This document shows, piece after piece, positions 49,932 through 61,426 of a DNA stretch of 64,000 nt; position 1 is the stretch's first letter, and every line of letters starts with the position of its first letter. A program made the translations under genes and the position numbers. The stretch covers positions 235,090-299,089 of the forward strand of contig NZ_RBID01000014.1 in the NCBI RefSeq assembly GCF_003633895.1. The letters are read 5' to 3'. The DNA comes from Vogesella indigofera. Lineage in GTDB: Bacteria > Pseudomonadota > Gammaproteobacteria > Burkholderiales > Chromobacteriaceae. Below the pieces are notes generated by a model, which was not told where the DNA came from, did not search any database, and saw only the letters and a program-made list of their open reading frames with translations.

Positions 49932-50269
49932 ACCGTCAAGTTGTCGGTGCTCACTACGGCCTGAAAGACTGGATCGTCCAGCGCGCCACGGCCGTGATCA
50001 TGCTGGTGTATACCGCCGCACTGATCCTGTTCCTGCTGGCGATGCCTTCCGGCTATGAAGGCTGGAAGCTGCTGTTCGGTCAGACCTGGGTAAAAGTGCT
50101 GACCCAGACCACCTTGATTGCGCTGTTCCTGCATGCATGGGTAGGCATTCGCGATCTCTGGATGGACTACATCAAACCGGTTGGCGTGCGTTTGACCATG
50201 CACACCCTGACTGCGGTTTGGCTGGTGTCCTGTTTTATTTATTCGCTTAAGGTTGTATGGGGGCTGTAA
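49925..50269 (+). CDS. sdhD: Succinate dehydrogenase, hydrophobic membrane anchor
   Basis: The second membrane anchor of complex II, 114 residues with three helices. GLKDWIVQRATAVIMLVYTA and LFLHAWVGIRDLWMDYIKP are typical, the latter with the haem-ligand His and the Asp/Tyr near the quinone site. Its stop overlaps the sdhA start by one base. Confidence 0.95.
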   Translation: MVNRQVVGAHYGLKDWIVQRATAVIMLVYTAALILFLLAMPSGYEGWKLLFGQTWVKVLTQTTLIALFLHAWVGIRDLWMDYIKPVGVRLTMHTLTAVWLVSCFIYSLKVVWGL

Positions 50270-52035
50270 TGACCATTCCCGTTCGTCGATTTGATGCAGT
50301 AATTGTTGGCGGCGGTGGCGCAGGTCTGCGTGCTGCCTTGCAACTGTCCGAGTCCGGCCTGAAAACTGCCGTACTGTCCAAAGTATTCCCGACCCGTTCG
50401 CACACCGTTGCCGCACAAGGTGGTATCTCCGCCTCGCTGGGCAACGTGCAGGAAGACCGCTGGGAATGGCACATGTTCGATACCGTGAAGGGTTCGGACT
50501 GGCTGGGTGACCAGGACGCCATCGAATTCATGTGCCGCAAGGCGCCTGAAGCCGTGATCGAGCTTGAGCACTTCGGTATGCCGTTCGACCGTCTGGAAAA
50601 CGGCAAGATCTACCAGCGCCCGTTCGGCGGCCACACCCAGAATGAAGGCGAAGCGCCAGTGCAGCGTGCCTGTGCCGCGGCCGACCGTACCGGTCACGCC
50701 ATGCTGCACACCCTGTACCAGCGTAACGTGCGCGCCAACACCCAGTTCTTCATCGAGTGGATGGCGCTGGACCTGATCCGTGACGAAGACGGTGACGTGG
50801 TTGGCGTGACCGCACTGGAAATGGAAACCGGCGAGGTTTACAACTTCCACGCCAAGGGCGTGCTGTTCGCCACCGGTGGTGCCGGCCGTATCTACGCCGC
50901 CTCCACCAACGCCTTCATCAACACCGGTGACGGCCTGGGCATGAGCGTGCGTGCCGGCATCCCGCTGGAAGACATGGAGTTCTGGCAGTTCCACCCGACC
51001 GGCGTGGCCGGTGCCGGCGTGCTGATTACCGAAGGCGTGCGCGGCGAGGGCGGTATTCTGCTCAACGCCAACGGCGAACGCTTCATGGAACGCTACGCGC
51101 CTAACCTGAAAGACCTAGCCCCGCGTGACTTCGTGGCCCGCTCGATGGAACAGGAAGTGCTGGAAGGTCGTGGTTGCGGTCCGAACAAGGATCACGTGTT
51201 GCTGAAACTGGACCACCTCGGTCCGGACATCATCAAGCAGCGTCTGCCTGGCATTCGCGAGATCGCCATCAAGTTTGCCGGTGTCGACCCGATCAAGGAA
51301 CCGATCCCGGTGATCCCTACCTGCCACTACATGATGGGCGGTATTCCGACCAACTACCGTGGCGAAGTGGTGATCCCGAAAGGCGACAATCCGGAAGCCC
51401 GCGTCAACGGCTTCTACGCTGCCGGCGAATGTGCGTGCGCCTCGGTGCACGGTGCCAACCGTCTGGGTACCAACTCGCTGCTCGACCTGGTGGTGTTCGG
51501 CAAGTCGGCCGGTGACAGCATGGTCGAATTCATCAAGAACGAAATGCCGACCTGGAAGCCGTTGCCAGCCAACGCCGGCCAGATCTCGCTGGATCGTATC
51601 GCGCGTCTGGACAACCAGACCGGTGGCGAAGAGGTCGCCGACGTGCGCGCCGCAATGCAGCGTACGGTACAGGCGCGTGCCGCCGTGTTCCGCAACTCGG
51701 AAAACCTGGCGCTGGGCGTGAAGGAAATCCAGGAAGTGGCCGAGCGCGTGAAGCGCACCCAGATCAAGGACAAGTCCAAGGTGTTCAACACCGCCCGCGT
51801 GGAAGCGCTGGAACTGGAAAACCTGATCGAAGTGGCCGTGGCGACCCTGATCTCGGCCGATGCGCGCAAAGAGTCCCGTGGCGCCCACGCCCACGCCGAC
51901 TTCCAGCAGCGCGACGACGAAGTCTGGATGAAGCACACCCTGTACTACGGTGAAGATCGTCGTCTGACCTACAAGCCGGTACACACCAAGCCGCTGTCGG
52001 TTGAGTACATCGCACCGAAAGTGCGTACCTTCTAA
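50269..52035 (+). CDS. sdhA: Succinate dehydrogenase, flavoprotein subunit
   Basis: SdhA carries covalent FAD and oxidises succinate to fumarate. The 588-residue product has AVIVGGGGAGLRAALQLSE (dinucleotide fold), SHTVAAQGGISASLGN with the FAD-linking His, and the catalytic Arg/His regions HPTGVAGAGVLITEGVRGEGG and IPTCHYMMGGIPTNYRG. TMVEF-like and HxHADFQQRDDEVWMKHTL C-terminal blocks are intact. ATG 50269 follows the family start; four residues could be added upstream. Confidence 0.97.
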   Translation: MTIPVRRFDAVIVGGGGAGLRAALQLSESGLKTAVLSKVFPTRSHTVAAQGGISASLGNVQEDRWEWHMFDTVKGSDWLGDQDAIEFMCRKAPEAVIELEHFGMPFDRLENGKIYQRPFGGHTQNEGEAPVQRACAAADRTGHAMLHTLYQRNVRANTQFFIEWMALDLIRDEDGDVVGVTALEMETGEVYNFHAKGVLFATGGAGRIYAASTNAFINTGDGLGMSVRAGIPLEDMEFWQFHPTGVAGAGVLITEGVRGEGGILLNANGERFMERYAPNLKDLAPRDFVARSMEQEVLEGRGCGPNKDHVLLKLDHLGPDIIKQRLPGIREIAIKFAGVDPIKEPIPVIPTCHYMMGGIPTNYRGEVVIPKGDNPEARVNGFYAAGECACASVHGANRLGTNSLLDLVVFGKSAGDSMVEFIKNEMPTWKPLPANAGQISLDRIARLDNQTGGEEVADVRAAMQRTVQARAAVFRNSENLALGVKEIQEVAERVKRTQIKDKSKVFNTARVEALELENLIEVAVATLISADARKESRGAHAHADFQQRDDEVWMKHTLYYGEDRRLTYKPVHTKPLSVEYIAPKVRTF

Positions 52036-52054
52036 GCGCCGGCCGGAGACTTAT

Positions 52055-52759
52055 ATGAAAACAGCACGTTTTTCCATCTATCGCTACGATCCGGACAAGG
52101 ACGCCAAGCCGTACATGCAGGATTACGAGGTCGAGCTGTCGCCGACCGACGTGAAACTGCTGGACGTGATCGTCAAGCTCAAGGCGATGGACGACACCCT
52201 GTCGTTCCGCCGCTCCTGCCGCGAGGGCATCTGCGGCTCCGACGCGATGAACATCAACGGCAAGAACGGTCTGGCTTGCGTGACCAACGTCGCCGACCTG
52301 AAACAGCCGATTGAGCTGCGTCCGCTGCCGGGCCTGCCGGTCATCCGCGACCTGATCGTGGACATGACCCAGTTCTTCAAGCAGTACCACTCGATCAAGC
52401 CGTACGTGATCAACGACACGCCACCGCCAGAGCGCGAGCGTCTGCAGTCGCCGGAAGACCGCGAAGAGCTGGACGGCCTGTACGAGTGCATCCTGTGCGC
52501 TTGCTGTTCCACGTCCTGCCCGTCGTTCTGGTGGAACCCGGACAAGTTCGTCGGCCCGGCCGGCCTGCTGGCGGCGTATCGCTTCATTGCCGATACCCGC
52601 GACCTGGCGACCAACGAGCGTCTGGACAACCTGGAAGACCCGTACCGTCTGTTCCGCTGCCACACCATCATGAACTGTGTTGACGTATGTCCTAAGGGTC
52701 TGAACCCGACCAAGGCCATCGGCAAGATCAAAGACCTGATGGTCAAGCGTGCGGTATGA
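52055..52759 (+). CDS. sdhB: Succinate dehydrogenase, iron-sulfur subunit
   Basis: SdhB passes electrons through 2Fe-2S, 4Fe-4S and 3Fe-4S clusters to quinone. The 234-residue product has the 2Fe-2S ligands in RRSCREGICGSDAMNINGKN, the 4Fe-4S ligands in ECILCACCSTSCP and the third cluster in CHTIMNCVDVCPKGLNP. GGAG precedes the ATG at 52055. Its end overlaps sdhE by four bases. Confidence 0.97.
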   Translation: MKTARFSIYRYDPDKDAKPYMQDYEVELSPTDVKLLDVIVKLKAMDDTLSFRRSCREGICGSDAMNINGKNGLACVTNVADLKQPIELRPLPGLPVIRDLIVDMTQFFKQYHSIKPYVINDTPPPERERLQSPEDREELDGLYECILCACCSTSCPSFWWNPDKFVGPAGLLAAYRFIADTRDLATNERLDNLEDPYRLFRCHTIMNCVDVCPKGLNPTKAIGKIKDLMVKRAV

Positions 52760-53004
52760 CCGATTTTGATCCGATCGAACTGAAACGGATCCGCTGGCGC
52801 TCGCGCCGTGGCCTGCTCGAACTCGACCTGGTGCTGGAGCGTTTCCTCGCCAACGGTTTCGAGCAGCTCACCACGGCCGAGCTGTTTGCGTATCAGAAAT
52901 GCCTGGATCTGGGCGATAACGACTTTCTGGACTACGTGAACGGCAAGGCGGAAGTGGACGATCCCGAGCTGGCGCACATCATCGGGATCTTGCGGGCAGC
53001 CTGA
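52756..53004 (+). CDS. sdhE: FAD assembly factor SdhE
   Basis: SdhE helps attach FAD covalently to SdhA. The 82-residue product has the RGLLELD motif (RSRRGLLELDLVLERFL) typical of the SdhE/YgfY/Sdh5 family, and DLGDNDFLDYVNG. It overlaps sdhB and so is cotranslated with the enzyme it matures. Confidence 0.95.
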   Translation: MTDFDPIELKRIRWRSRRGLLELDLVLERFLANGFEQLTTAELFAYQKCLDLGDNDFLDYVNGKAEVDDPELAHIIGILRAA

Positions 53005-53061
53005 GGCCCGCAGCAGCAAACAATTATTACAACGACCACAAATTAGACTGGGAGTATTGCT

Positions 53062-54351
53062 GTGGAAAACAATCGTAAAGTGACGCTCACCTACAACGAC
53101 GGCAAAGACACGCTGGAAATGCCGGTGCTGAAGGGTACCCTGGGACCGGACGTCGTTGATATCCGCGCCTTCTCCAAGACCGGCATGTTCACCTTTGACC
53201 CGGGTTTCCTGGCTACCGCCAGCTGCGAATCCGCCATCACCTTTATCGACGGTGATATCGGTCAGCTGTACTACCGCGGTTACCCGATCGAACAACTGGC
53301 CGAAAAGAGCGACTACCTCGAAGTCTGCTACCTGCTGCTGAACGGCGAACTGCCGACCGCGGCGCAACGTGCCGAGTTCGAACGTGGCGTGATGCGCCAC
53401 AACATGCTGCACGACCAGATCATCAGCTTCTACAAGGGTTTCCGCCGCGATGCGCACCCGATGGCCGTGATGGTGGGTGTGGTCGGCGCGCTGTCCGCGT
53501 TCTATCACGACTCGCTGGACATCAATAACTCCGAACATCGCCGCATCTCCGCACACCGCCTGATCGCCAAGCTGCCGAACATCGCGGCACAGGCGTATCG
53601 CTACAACAAGGGCCTGCCGTTCTCCTATCCGAAGAACGGTCTGACCTACGCCGAGAACTTCCTGCACATGATGTTCTCCACCCCGTGCGAAGAGTACAAG
53701 GTGAATGCGGTGACCGCGCGCGCGCTGGACCGCATCTTCACCCTGCACGCCGACCACGAGCAGAACGCGTCCACCTCCACCGTGCGTCTGGCCGGCTCCT
53801 CCGGTGCCAACCCGTTCGCATGTATCGCGGCCGGTATCGCCTGCCTGTGGGGCCCGTCGCACGGCGGCGCCAACGAGGCCGTATTGAAGATGCTGGACGA
53901 AATCGGTTCCGTGGACAACGTGGCCGAATTCATGCAGGGCGTGAAGGACAAGCGCTACAAACTGATGGGCTTCGGCCACCGCGTGTACAAGAACATGGAC
54001 CCGCGCGCCGCCATCATGAAGAAGACCTGCGACGAAGTGCTGACCGAACTGGGCCTGCAGAACGATCCGAAGTTCAAGCTGGCGATGGAACTGGAAAAGA
54101 TCGCACTGTCCGATCCGTACTTCATCGAGCGCAAGCTGTACCCGAACGTCGATTTCTACTCTGGCATCGTGCTGTCCGCGATCGGTATTCCGGTATCGAT
54201 GTTCACGCCGATCTTCGCGCTGGCACGTACCGTGGGCTGGATCTCGCACTGGACCGAAATGATCGCCGATCCGGCGATGAAGATCGGCCGTCCGCGCCAG
54301 CTGTACACCGGTGCTCCGCGTCGTGACTTCATCGACGAAGGCAACCGCTAA
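53062..54351 (+). CDS. gltA: Citrate synthase (type II)
   Basis: GltA condenses oxaloacetate and acetyl-CoA. The 429-residue product has [51 protein letters not shown] text with the catalytic His, [15 protein letters not shown], and [15 protein letters not shown] with the second His. The Asp is in [17 protein letters not shown]. Translation starts at a GTG (53062) with GGGAG. A hairpin of paired uptake-like repeats ends the sdh-gltA block. Confidence 0.97.
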   Translation: MENNRKVTLTYNDGKDTLEMPVLKGTLGPDVVDIRAFSKTGMFTFDPGFLATASCESAITFIDGDIGQLYYRGYPIEQLAEKSDYLEVCYLLLNGELPTAAQRAEFERGVMRHNMLHDQIISFYKGFRRDAHPMAVMVGVVGALSAFYHDSLDINNSEHRRISAHRLIAKLPNIAAQAYRYNKGLPFSYPKNGLTYAENFLHMMFSTPCEEYKVNAVTARALDRIFTLHADHEQNASTSTVRLAGSSGANPFACIAAGIACLWGPSHGGANEAVLKMLDEIGSVDNVAEFMQGVKDKRYKLMGFGHRVYKNMDPRAAIMKKTCDEVLTELGLQNDPKFKLAMELEKIALSDPYFIERKLYPNVDFYSGIVLSAIGIPVSMFTPIFALARTVGWISHWTEMIADPAMKIGRPRQLYTGAPRRDFIDEGNR

Positions 54352-54360
54352 GCAGTAGAC

Positions 54361-54373
54361 AAGGTTGGCCGCA
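54361..54373 (-). repeat. Uptake-sequence-like 13-mer, copy 19
   Basis: Exact AAGGTTGGCCGCA, left arm of the hairpin nine bases after the gltA stop. Confidence 0.85.
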
Positions 54374-54377
54374 GGCT

Positions 54378-54390
54378 TGCGGCCAACCTT
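54378..54390 (+). repeat. Uptake-sequence-like 13-mer, copy 20
   Basis: Exact TGCGGCCAACCTT, right arm of the gltA terminator, followed by a T-run. Confidence 0.85.
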
Positions 54391-54473
54391 TTTCTGCCCG
54401 CTGGGGCAGGGCAGAGCGTTCTGTCAAAGGGAGCGGGGGTGTCAAGCGCCCACTCTCTTTGTCAAAACGGTTT

Positions 54474-54486
54474 TTGCAAAGCAGCA
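54474..54486 (+). promoter_or_regulatory. TTGCAAAGCAGCA motif upstream of sucA
   Basis: This 13-mer is identical to the one upstream of mdh. It lies 22 bases before the sucA ATG, in the leader region. Confidence 0.45.
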
Positions 54487-54508
54487 ACGCAGACAAAAGG
54501 GTCGAATA

Positions 54509-57337
54509 ATGATGCAATCCATGTACAGTCATTCCTACCTGTTTGGTGGGAATGCACCGTTCATCGAGGATCTCTACGAGCAGTACCTCGCTGATCCGAC
54601 AGTCGTTTCGCAGGAATGGCGGGACTACTTCGACAAGCTTTCTACCGCGCCTGGTGCTGCCGACCGTGATGTCGCTCACCAGCCGATCCAGGAATCCTTC
54701 ATCCAGCTGGCCAAGCGCCCGCCGGTAGCACAGCGCAGCAGCGCCGCCACCGACTGGGAGTCGATGCAGAAACAGGTGGCGGTGCTGAAGCTGATCTCGG
54801 CCTACCGCGTACTGGGTTCGCGCCAGGCCAACCTCGACCCGCTGAAGCGCATGGACCAGGCAACGCTGCGCGAGCTGGATCACGCCACCCACGGCCTGAC
54901 CGATGCCGACATGGCGGTGCACTTCAATGTCGGCTCGCTGGTGGCGCCGCAAAAGCTGCCGCTGTCCGAGATCATTGCCCGTCTGAAGCAGACCTACTGC
55001 GGCAATATCGGCGTCGAGTACATGCACATCACCAACTCCGAAGAAAAGCACTGGGTACAGAAGCGCTTCGAGGGTGACCTGTCGACCCCGCACTACAACG
55101 CCGACAAGAAGAAGCGCATCTTCAAGCAGATCACCGCTGCCGAAACGCTGGAACGCTACCTGCACACCAAGTACGTCGGCCAGAAGCGTTTCTCGCTGGA
55201 AGGTGGCGAATCCGCCATCGCCGCGCTGGACCACCTGATCCAGAACGCCACCTCGGTGGGCGTGGAAGAGCTGATCATCGGCATGGCCCACCGTGGCCGC
55301 CTGAACGTGCTGGTCAACACCCTGGGTAAGCAGCCGCGCGACCTGTTCGCCGAGTTCGAAGGCAAGGCGGCGCAGGAGCTGGCTTCCGGCGACGTGAAGT
55401 ACCACATGGGCTTCTCCTCCGACATCCCGACCGCCAACGGCCCGATGCACGTGTCGCTGGCGTTCAACCCGTCGCACCTCGAGATCGTCAACCCGGTGGT
55501 CGAGGGTTCGGTGCGCGCGCGTCAGGATCGCCGCAAGGACAGCGAGCGCAAGGCCGCGGTACCGGTGCTGATCCACGGTGACTCCGCCTTTGCCGGTCTC
55601 GGCGTCAACCAGGGGACCTTCAACCTGTCGCAGACGCGCGGTTACGGTACCGGTGGCACGCTGCACATCGTGATCAACAACCAGGTCGGCTTCACCACCT
55701 CCGATACCCGCGACATGCGTTCCACGCTGTACTGTACCGACGTGGCGAAGATGATCGAAGCACCGATTTTCCACGTCAACGGCGACGATCCGGAAGCGGT
55801 GTGCTACGTGATGCAGGCAGCACTGGACTTCCGCATGAAGTTCAACAAGGATGTGGTCATCGACCTCGTCTGCTACCGCAAACTGGGCCACAACGAGGGC
55901 GACGACCCGTTCCTGACCCAGCCGATGATGTACAAGAAGATCGCCAAGCACGGCGGCGTGCGCGCGATGTATGCCGAGCGTCTGGTGGGCGAAGGCGTGC
56001 TGACCGCCGCCGAGGCCGACAACTTCATCCAGGCCTACCGCGATGCGCTGGACAAGGGCGAACACGTCGAGCAGACCGTGCTGTCCAACTATCGCCGCGA
56101 ACACGCGCTGGACTGGTCGCAGTACCAGGGCACCCACTGGGCACACCCGACCGACACCTCGCTGCCACACGCCGATATCCAGCGTCTGGCCGAGAAGTTC
56201 ACCTCGGTGCCGGAAAACTACAAGCTGCACCCGACCGTGAAGCGCGTGCAGGATGCCCGTCGCGCGATGGCTGCCGGCGAGCAGGCGATCGACTGGGGCA
56301 TGGCCGAAACACTGGCTTATGCCTCGCTGGTAACCAACGGTTACGGCGTGCGCATCTCCGGTGAAGACTCCGGCCGCGGTACCTTCTCGCACCGTCATGC
56401 CGTGGTGCACGACCAGAACCGCGAGCGCTGGGACCAAGGCACCTACGTGCCGCTGCGCAACATGTCGGACAACCAGGCCGATTTCCTGGTGATCGACTCG
56501 ATCCTGAACGAAGAAGCGGTCCTCGCTTACGAGTACGGCTACGCCTGCTCGGCACCGGACCAGCTGGTGATCTGGGAAGCGCAGTTCGGCGACTTCGCCA
56601 ACGGCGCCCAGGTCGCGATCGACCAGTTCATCTCCTCCGGCGAAACCAAGTGGGGCCGTCTGTGCGGCCTGACCACCATCCTGCCGCACGGCTACGATGG
56701 CCAGGGCCCGGAGCACTCCTCCGCGCGTCTGGAACGCTGGCTGCAGCTGTGCGCCGAGCACAACATGCAGATCGTGATGCCGTCCGAAGCCAGCCAGATG
56801 TTCCACGTGCTGCGCCGCCAGGTACTGCGTCCGTTCCGCAAGCCGCTGGTGATCTTCCTGTCCAAGCGCCTGCTGCGCTACAAGGATGCGATGAGCCCGC
56901 TGGAAGACTTCACTTCCCACAGCTTCCGTCCGGTGATCGGCGATGCCGGCATCAGCGATGCCAAGGCAGTGAAGCGCGTGATCCTGTGTTCCGGCCAGGT
57001 CTACTACGATCTGGTCAACGGCCGCAAGGAGCGCGAGCTGGACAGCGAAGTGGCGATCATCCGCGTCGAGCAGCTGTATCCGTTCCCGACCGAACAGCTG
57101 CAGGCCGAGCTGGCACGCTTCTCCCACGTGAAGGAAATCATGTGGGTTCAGGAAGAGCCACGCAACCAGGGTGCCTGGTACCAGATCCGCCACCGTCTGG
57201 AGGCGCTGCTGGGCGCCAAGCAGACCCTGCTGTTTGCCGGTCGTCCGTCGTCGGCATCGCCGGCCGTGGGTTACATGAGCAAGCACGTTGCGCAACTGAA
57301 GGGCTTCATCGAAGAAGCCATGTCGGTTAACAAATAA
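54509..57337 (+). CDS. sucA: 2-oxoglutarate dehydrogenase E1 component
   Basis: E1 decarboxylates 2-oxoglutarate with thiamine diphosphate. The 942-residue product opens [82 protein letters not shown] (ThDP-binding), [16 protein letters not shown] and the C-terminal [21 protein letters not shown] are family blocks. The ATG pair at 54509/54512 has AAGGG upstream; the frame reaching 54365 crosses the terminator and is rejected. sucB follows 50 bases on. Confidence 0.97.
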   Translation: MMQSMYSHSYLFGGNAPFIEDLYEQYLADPTVVSQEWRDYFDKLSTAPGAADRDVAHQPIQESFIQLAKRPPVAQRSSAATDWESMQKQVAVLKLISAYRVLGSRQANLDPLKRMDQATLRELDHATHGLTDADMAVHFNVGSLVAPQKLPLSEIIARLKQTYCGNIGVEYMHITNSEEKHWVQKRFEGDLSTPHYNADKKKRIFKQITAAETLERYLHTKYVGQKRFSLEGGESAIAALDHLIQNATSVGVEELIIGMAHRGRLNVLVNTLGKQPRDLFAEFEGKAAQELASGDVKYHMGFSSDIPTANGPMHVSLAFNPSHLEIVNPVVEGSVRARQDRRKDSERKAAVPVLIHGDSAFAGLGVNQGTFNLSQTRGYGTGGTLHIVINNQVGFTTSDTRDMRSTLYCTDVAKMIEAPIFHVNGDDPEAVCYVMQAALDFRMKFNKDVVIDLVCYRKLGHNEGDDPFLTQPMMYKKIAKHGGVRAMYAERLVGEGVLTAAEADNFIQAYRDALDKGEHVEQTVLSNYRREHALDWSQYQGTHWAHPTDTSLPHADIQRLAEKFTSVPENYKLHPTVKRVQDARRAMAAGEQAIDWGMAETLAYASLVTNGYGVRISGEDSGRGTFSHRHAVVHDQNRERWDQGTYVPLRNMSDNQADFLVIDSILNEEAVLAYEYGYACSAPDQLVIWEAQFGDFANGAQVAIDQFISSGETKWGRLCGLTTILPHGYDGQGPEHSSARLERWLQLCAEHNMQIVMPSEASQMFHVLRRQVLRPFRKPLVIFLSKRLLRYKDAMSPLEDFTSHSFRPVIGDAGISDAKAVKRVILCSGQVYYDLVNGRKERELDSEVAIIRVEQLYPFPTEQLQAELARFSHVKEIMWVQEEPRNQGAWYQIRHRLEALLGAKQTLLFAGRPSSASPAVGYMSKHVAQLKGFIEEAMSVNK

Positions 57338-57387
57338 CACCTGTAGAACAAAGGGCGGCTGCCAGCCGCCCCAAAACGGAGAAGAAC

Positions 57388-58599
57388 ATGGCCATTATCG
57401 AAGTGAAAGTGCCGCAGTTGCCGGAATCGGTTTCCGAAGCCACCCTGATGTCCTGGCACAAGCGTGTCGGTCAGGCGGTTGCCCGTGACGAAAACCTGAT
57501 CGATCTGGAGACCGACAAGGTCGTGCTGGAACTGCCGGCACCGCTGGCCGGCGTGATCGTCGAAATCATCGAGCAGGATGGCGCGACCGTGGTTTCCGGT
57601 CAGCTGATCGCCCGCATCGACACCGCGGCTACCGCTGGCGATGCCGCCCCGGCCGCAGCAGCCGCTGCCCCGGCCCCGGTTGCCGCAGCACCGGTACAGG
57701 CTGCAGCGCCAGGCGGCGCGGCGATGCCGTCGGCTGCCAAGCTGGCTGCCGAAAGCGGCGTGGACCTGGCTGGCGTGGCCGGCTCCGGTCGTGACGGTCG
57801 CATCCTGAAAGAAGACGTGGCTGCTGCTGCCGCCAAGCCGGCACCTGCCGCTGCCAAGCCGGTAGCACCGCTGCCACCGGTTGCCGCCGATGCGTCCGGC
57901 CGTCCGGAGCAGCGCGTGGCGATGTCCCGCCTGCGCCAGCGCGTGGCCGAGCGCCTGCTGCAATCGCAGCAGACCAACGCGATTCTGACCACTTTCAACG
58001 AAGTGAACATGAAGCCGCTGATGGACCTGCGCGCCAAGTACAAGGACAAGTTCGAGAAAGAGCACGGCGTGAAGCTGGGCTTTATGGGCTTCTTCGTCAA
58101 GGCCGCTGTGGCCGCGCTGAAGAAATTCCCGATCGTGAACGCCTCGGTTGACGGCAACGACATCATCTACCACGGCTACTTCGACATCGGCGTCGCCGTT
58201 GGCAGCCCGCGTGGCCTGGTGGTGCCGGTGATCCGCAACGCCGACCAGCTGTCGCTGGCCGACATCGAGAAGCAGATCGCCGAATTCGGCAAGCGTGCGC
58301 AGGAAGGCAAGCTGACCGTGGAAGAGCTGACCGGCGGTACCTACACCATCTCCAACGGCGGTACTTTCGGCTCGATGATGTCGACCCCGATCATCAACCC
58401 GCCACAGTCCGCCATCCTCGGCATGCACGCCACCAAGGAGCGTGCGGTAGTGGAAAACGGCCAGGTAGTCGTGCGTCCGATGATGTACCTGGCGCAGTCC
58501 TACGACCACCGCATCATCGACGGCCGCGAAGCGGTGCTGTCGCTGGTGGCGATCAAGGATGCGATCGAAGATCCGGCCCGCCTGATCCTCGACCTGTAA
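57388..58599 (+). CDS. sucB: 2-oxoglutarate dehydrogenase E2 component (dihydrolipoyl succinyltransferase)
   Basis: E2 transfers succinyl from E1 to CoA through a lipoyl arm. The 403-residue product has one N-terminal lipoyl domain with the lysine in [14 protein letters not shown], an Ala/Pro linker, the E3-binding domain ([21 protein letters not shown]) and the catalytic domain with [19 protein letters not shown] precedes the ATG. Confidence 0.97.
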   Translation: MAIIEVKVPQLPESVSEATLMSWHKRVGQAVARDENLIDLETDKVVLELPAPLAGVIVEIIEQDGATVVSGQLIARIDTAATAGDAAPAAAAAAPAPVAAAPVQAAAPGGAAMPSAAKLAAESGVDLAGVAGSGRDGRILKEDVAAAAAKPAPAAAKPVAPLPPVAADASGRPEQRVAMSRLRQRVAERLLQSQQTNAILTTFNEVNMKPLMDLRAKYKDKFEKEHGVKLGFMGFFVKAAVAALKKFPIVNASVDGNDIIYHGYFDIGVAVGSPRGLVVPVIRNADQLSLADIEKQIAEFGKRAQEGKLTVEELTGGTYTISNGGTFGSMMSTPIINPPQSAILGMHATKERAVVENGQVVVRPMMYLAQSYDHRIIDGREAVLSLVAIKDAIEDPARLILDL

Positions 58600-58633
58600 G
58601 CCTGTCCGGGACGGTTGGTCCCGCTTTCCCGGT

Positions 58634-58646
58634 TGCGGCCAACCTT
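58634..58646 (+). repeat. Uptake-sequence-like 13-mer, copy 21
   Basis: Exact TGCGGCCAACCTT between sucB and lpdA, left arm of an inverted pair. Confidence 0.85.
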
Positions 58647-58648
58647 GA

Positions 58649-58661
58649 GGGGTTGGCCGCA
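58649..58661 (-). repeat. Uptake-like repeat, GGGG variant, right arm
   Basis: GGGGTTGGCCGCA keeps the last 11 bases of the motif and pairs with copy 21. The hairpin (58634-58661) sits 19 bases before the lpdA ATG and has no T-run, so it probably reduces rather than stops read-through. Confidence 0.65.
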
Positions 58662-58680
58662 ATGAATACAAGGAACAATC

Positions 58681-60114
58681 ATGAGTCAACAGTTTGACGT
58701 GGTGGTAATCGGCGGTGGCCCAGGCGGCTACGTCGCTGCCATCCGTGCTGCCCAGCTGGGTTTCAGCACCGCTTGCGTAGACGCCACCAAGAACCCGGAA
58801 GGCAAGCCTTCGCTGGGTGGCACCTGCCTGAACGTCGGTTGCATTCCGTCCAAGGCACTGCTGCAGTCGTCGGAAAACTTCCACGCGGTACAGCACGACT
58901 TCCAGAAGCACGGCATCAGCGTCGACGGCGCCCAGATGGATGTAGCCAAGATGCTGGCGCGCAAGAACGACATCATCACTAAGAACGCCGGTGGCATCGC
59001 CTTCCTGTTCAAGAAGAACAAGGTTGCCAACGTGCACGGTCTGGGTAGCCTCAAGGGCCGCCAGGGCGAGAAGTGGGTCATTGAAGTGACCGACAACGGT
59101 GCCGTGGTCGACACCCTGGAAGCCACCCACGTGATCGTCGCCACCGGCTCCAGCCCGCGTCAGCTGCCGGGTCTGCCGACCGACAACCAGCTGGTGCTGG
59201 ACAACGAAGGCGCGCTGGCGCTGAGCGAAGTGCCGGCCCGCCTGGGCGTGATCGGTGCCGGCGTGATCGGTCTGGAAATGGGTTCGGTATGGAAGCGCCT
59301 CGGCGCCGACGTCACCATCCTCGAAGCGATGCCGACCTTCCTCGCCGCTGCCGACCAGCAGATCGCCAAGGAAGCGTTCAAGACGCTGACCAAGGATACC
59401 GGTCTCGACATCAAGCTGGGCGTGAAGATCGGCGAGATCGTCAAGGGCGACAAGGGCGTGACCGTCAACTACGAGCTGAACGGCGAAGCCGTGAAGGCCG
59501 AGTTCGACAAGCTGATCGTGTCCATCGGCCGCCTGCCGCACACTGCCGGTCTGGGCGCCGAAACCGTCGGCCTGCAGCTGGACGAGCGCGGTTTCGTGGT
59601 GGTCGATGACCACTGCCTGACCAACCTGCCGAACGTATGGGCGATTGGCGACGTGGTGCGTGGCCCGATGCTGGCGCACAAGGCGTCGGAAGAGGGCGTG
59701 GCCGTGGCCGAGCGTATCGCCGGCCAGAAGCCGCACGTCGATTTCGGCGTGATTCCGTGGGTGATCTACACCTCGCCGGAAATCGCCTGGGTCGGCAAGA
59801 CCGAAGAGCAGCTCAAGGCCGAAGGCATCGAGTACAAGAAGGGCACTTCCGGCTTTGCGGCCAACGGTCGCGCGCTGGGTCTGGGTCAGGCACAGGGCAC
59901 CGTCAAGCTCTTGGCCTGCGCCAAGACCGACCGCATCCTCGGCCTGCACATGATCGGCCCGATGGTGTCCGAGCTGGTCACCGAAGGCGTGGTGTCGATG
60001 GAGTTCAAGGCCGCCAGCGAAGACCTGGCGCGCATTGTCCACGCCCATCCGTCGCTGTCCGAAGTGGTGCACGAGGCGGCGCTGGCTGCCGACAAGCGCG
60101 CACTGCACGGCTAA
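58681..60114 (+). CDS. lpdA: Dihydrolipoyl dehydrogenase (E3)
   Basis: E3 reoxidises dihydrolipoyl groups with NAD+ and serves 2-oxoglutarate dehydrogenase here. The 477-residue product has [21 protein letters not shown] (FAD), the redox pair in [32 protein letters not shown] (NAD), [15 protein letters not shown] and the C-terminal His-Glu pair in [15 protein letters not shown]. It completes the sucA-sucB-lpdA set. Confidence 0.97.
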   Translation: MSQQFDVVVIGGGPGGYVAAIRAAQLGFSTACVDATKNPEGKPSLGGTCLNVGCIPSKALLQSSENFHAVQHDFQKHGISVDGAQMDVAKMLARKNDIITKNAGGIAFLFKKNKVANVHGLGSLKGRQGEKWVIEVTDNGAVVDTLEATHVIVATGSSPRQLPGLPTDNQLVLDNEGALALSEVPARLGVIGAGVIGLEMGSVWKRLGADVTILEAMPTFLAAADQQIAKEAFKTLTKDTGLDIKLGVKIGEIVKGDKGVTVNYELNGEAVKAEFDKLIVSIGRLPHTAGLGAETVGLQLDERGFVVVDDHCLTNLPNVWAIGDVVRGPMLAHKASEEGVAVAERIAGQKPHVDFGVIPWVIYTSPEIAWVGKTEEQLKAEGIEYKKGTSGFAANGRALGLGQAQGTVKLLACAKTDRILGLHMIGPMVSELVTEGVVSMEFKAASEDLARIVHAHPSLSEVVHEAALAADKRALHG

Positions 60115-60136
60115 GCACGCTACACGATTAAACAAG

Positions 60137-60157
60137 ACCGCCCGCGCCGCGGGCGGT
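60137..60157. terminator. GC-rich hairpin after lpdA
   Basis: A 9-bp stem ACCGCCCGC with GCGGGCGGT and a GCC loop, no T-run. It may protect a 3' end. TACAAT at 60157-60162 directly after it could be the -10 box of sucC. Confidence 0.5.
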
Positions 60158-60182
60158 ACAATCGCAGAATCACAGGCATAGC

Positions 60183-60195
60183 AAGGTTGGCCGCA
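60183..60195 (-). repeat. Uptake-sequence-like 13-mer, copy 22
   Basis: Exact AAGGTTGGCCGCA, 34 bases before the sucC ATG. Confidence 0.85.
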
Positions 60196-60229
60196 AGGCC
60201 TGCCAACTATCCACCCGAAAGGAAACTCA

Positions 60230-61399
<1,170 letters not shown>

Positions 61400-61426
61400 T
61401 CACCTGCACCGCATAAGGATTTCAAA

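Larger units (their letters stand above)
54361..54393 (+). terminator. gltA terminator built from an inverted pair of uptake-like repeats
   Basis: Two exact 13-mers face each other (54361-54373 and 54378-54390), with a GGCT loop, and the right arm runs into TTTTT. This is a textbook intrinsic terminator whose stem is made of the repeat, as Neisseria does with its DUS. Confidence 0.85.
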
